Shown in pieces: positions 4,014-5,651 of a DNA stretch of 5,651 nucleotides. Source of the stretch: Micavibrio aeruginosavorus (lineage in GTDB: Bacteria > Pseudomonadota > Alphaproteobacteria > Micavibrionales > Micavibrionaceae); the NCBI GenBank assembly GCA_003241285.1, contig QFOT01000138.1, positions 1 through 5,651 on the forward strand, in the 5' to 3' direction. The translations under genes were made by a program, and so were the position numbers. The notes beneath the pieces are model-generated. The model saw only the letters and a program-made list of their open reading frames with translations. It searched no databases and was not told the DNA's origin. The first letter of the stretch is position 1, and each line of letters opens with the position of its first letter.

Positions 4014-5651
4014 TTAACCAGCTTGTTGCTCATCATTGCTTGCGCGTGGCTTGGATTCAATCACTTCGCCAGTTTCCTGATTAACGCGTTTCATCGACAA
4101 TTTAACTTTGCCGCGATCATCAGAACCAAGCATCAGGACTTTAACCTGTTGCCCTTCGGACACAACGTCACCTGTTTTGGCAACGCGCTGATCGGCAAGT
4201 TCGGAGATGTGAACAAGGCCGTCTTTGCCACCCATAAAGTTTACGAAGGCACCAAAATCGACGATCTTCACAACTTTACCGTTATAGACTTTGCCTTGCT
4301 CAGGCTCGTCCGTAATGCCGCGGATCATTTCAATCGCAAGGTCAATCGCATCGCCGTTGACAGCAGATACTTTGATCGTGCCGCTATCGTCGATATCGAT
4401 TTTCGCGCCGGATTTTTCAACGATTTCACGGATCACTTTGCCGCCGGTTCCGATAACTTCGCGGATTTTTTCGGTCGGAATAGTGATGACAGCCATTTGC
4501 GGCGCGAACTGGCTGATCTCTTCACGAGCGCCTGTCAGAGCCTTGGACATTTCTTTCAAAATGTGCAGACGTCCGTCTTGTGCCTGAGCCAATGCGATTT
4601 TCATGATCTCTTCCGTTACGGAAGCGATTTTCAAATCCATCTGAAGCGCGGTTACGCCATCAGTCGTTCCGGCTACTTTGAAATCCATATCGCCGAGGTG
4701 ATCTTCGTCGCCGAGGATATCGGAGAGAACGGCAAAGTCTTTGCCTTCCTTGATCAGGCCCATTGCGATACCGGCGACAGGCTTTATCAAAGGAACGCCC
4801 GCATCCATCATGGAGAGAGAACCGCCACAGACGGAGGCCATCGAGGATGAACCGTTTGATTCAGTAATCTCGGAAACGACACGCATTGTGTACGGAAATT
4901 CTTCGCCGCCTGGAATCATCGGGCGAAGAGCGCGCCATGCGAGTTTACCGTGACCGATTTCGCGGCGACCCGGTGCGCCCATACGTCCGCATTCGCCGAC
5001 GGAATATGGAGGGAAGTTATAGTTGAGCATGAAACGCTCGCGGTATTCGCCTTCAAGCGCGTCGATGATCTGCTCGTCTTGTCCTGTTCCAAGTGTGGTC
5101 ACAACGATCGCCTGTGTTTCACCACGGGTGAAAAGGGCGGAGCCGTGAACGCGTGGCAGGATGCCGACTTCGCAAGTAATCGGGCGGATATCGACTGTCG
5201 TACGACCGTCGATACGCTTACCAGTTTTCAGGATAGCGCCGCGAACGACGTCTGCTTCCAGTTTGTGGCAAAGATCGCCAACCAGACCGGAGGTGATTTC
5301 ACCTTCAGCCTGTGCAAACGCTTCGACAGCCTGTTCTTTAACGGCTTTGACTTTACCCTGACGTGTCAGTTTGTCTTTTTCGGCATAGGCTTCGGCCATG
5401 GCGCCAGAGAACTTGTCTTTGATCTTGGCGTACAGATCTTTGTGGATCAGGTTTTCTGCCGGCAGGTCCCATGCGTCTTTCGCCGCTGTTTCAGCGAGGG
5501 CAATGATACCATCGATCACAGGCTGGAAAGCTTTCCAACCGAATTGAACCGCGCCGAGCATTACTTCTTCAGAAAGTTCTTTCGCTTCGGATTCAACCAT
5601 CAGCACACCTTCTTTTGTTCCGGCGACGATCAGGTCGAGTTCTGAATCATC
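4014..5651 (-). CDS. pnp: Polynucleotide phosphorylase (PNPase), N-terminal part outside the window
   Basis: PNPase is the trimeric phosphate-dependent 3'-5' RNA exonuclease of mRNA turnover and the RNA degradosome. The frame is open to the window edge (545 residues visible); the visible start, SELDLIVAGTKEGVLMVESEAKELSEE, is internal to the first RNase PH domain, so about 150-170 residues lie beyond. The GTG at 5606 is not the start. Numbering from that GTG codon, there is an alpha-helical linker (about 30-120), then the catalytic second RNase PH domain (about 130-345) with GRREIGHG (213-220), ITESNGSSSMASVCG (247-261) and LSDILGDEDHLGDMDFKVAG (294-313), which holds the metal-binding aspartates. 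A KH domain follows (375-430, loop GTGG at 386-389), then an S1 domain (438-507, GKVVKIVDFGAFV, DGLVHISEL) and a short acidic tail. No catalytic motif looks damaged. rpsO commonly lies upstream of pnp, but that is off the window. Confidence 0.97.
   Translation of the reverse strand, partial: DDSELDLIVAGTKEGVLMVESEAKELSEEVMLGAVQFGWKAFQPVIDGIIALAETAAKDAWDLPAENLIHKDLYAKIKDKFSGAMAEAYAEKDKLTRQGKVKAVKEQAVEAFAQAEGEITSGLVGDLCHKLEADVVRGAILKTGKRIDGRTTVDIRPITCEVGILPRVHGSALFTRGETQAIVVTTLGTGQDEQIIDALEGEYRERFMLNYNFPPYSVGECGRMGAPGRREIGHGKLAWRALRPMIPGGEEFPYTMRVVSEITESNGSSSMASVCGGSLSMMDAGVPLIKPVAGIAMGLIKEGKDFAVLSDILGDEDHLGDMDFKVAGTTDGVTALQMDLKIASVTEEIMKIALAQAQDGRLHILKEMSKALTGAREEISQFAPQMAVITIPTEKIREVIGTGGKVIREIVEKSGAKIDIDDSGTIKVSAVNGDAIDLAIEMIRGITDEPEQGKVYNGKVVKIVDFGAFVNFMGGKDGLVHISELADQRVAKTGDVVSEGQQVKVLMLGSDDRGKVKLSMKRVNQETGEVIESKPRASNDEQQAG

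Noticed and set aside
4023..5645. Long plus-strand open frames (4023-4850 and 4950-5645) opposite pnp
   Set aside because: They lie wholly antisense to a well-conserved pnp frame, and their translations resemble no family and show no ordered motifs.
1..5651. A novel defence, toxin-antitoxin or mobile system
   Set aside because: All six coding regions are housekeeping or single-copy chromosomal types. No transposase, integrase, terminal inverted repeat, nuclease-methylase pair or small toxin gene is visible.

Overview
The window looks like chromosomal core DNA of an alphaproteobacterium of middling GC content. The evidence is protein resemblance. FabI has the alphaproteobacterial 'KGKRGL-MGVAND-SIAWGIAK' start and the 'GEIHYVDCGFN' end. 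FabB and FabI lie side by side, as in the fabA-fabB-fabI clusters of that class. PNPase is also of the usual alphaproteobacterial kind. The genus cannot be named from this sequence.

Layout. Bases 1-1929 (+) hold the 3' part of fabB (its first ~35 residues lie outside the window) and a complete fabI, five bases apart. Both are fatty-acid elongation enzymes, probably in an operon with fabA upstream (inference). Bases 1926-3253 (-) hold a two-gene operon: a cytoplasmic UgpQ-type glycerophosphodiester phosphodiesterase, then a seven-helix PQ-loop-like membrane protein whose ATG overlaps the ugpQ stop codon (TGATG). This operon meets fabI tail to tail, and one CTAG supplies the stop codons of both strands. 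A 113-base divergent spacer (3254-3366) with two overlapping inverted repeats separates ugpQ from a small (+) SET-domain protein (3367-3807). Bases 3808-4013 have no gene but are dense in structure. They carry three copies of a short palindrome with a GC-GAAA-GC core, and two of these act as intrinsic terminators, one for each converging gene. A long hairpin lies right after pnp. Bases 4014-5651 (-) hold most of pnp (polynucleotide phosphorylase), whose N-terminal part lies beyond the window end.

How they fit together. FabB and FabI build acyl chains. UgpQ recovers glycerol-3-phosphate from phospholipid head-group diesters, so the first 3.2 kb is loosely about membrane lipid turnover. The PQ-loop-like protein is of unknown function, but its translational coupling to ugpQ suggests a related role. 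The SET protein and pnp are separate units that share the convergent terminator region. I see no mobile element, CRISPR array, RNA gene or defence system. The least explained items are the ugpQ-coupled membrane protein, the bacterial SET protein and the GCGAAAGC palindromes.
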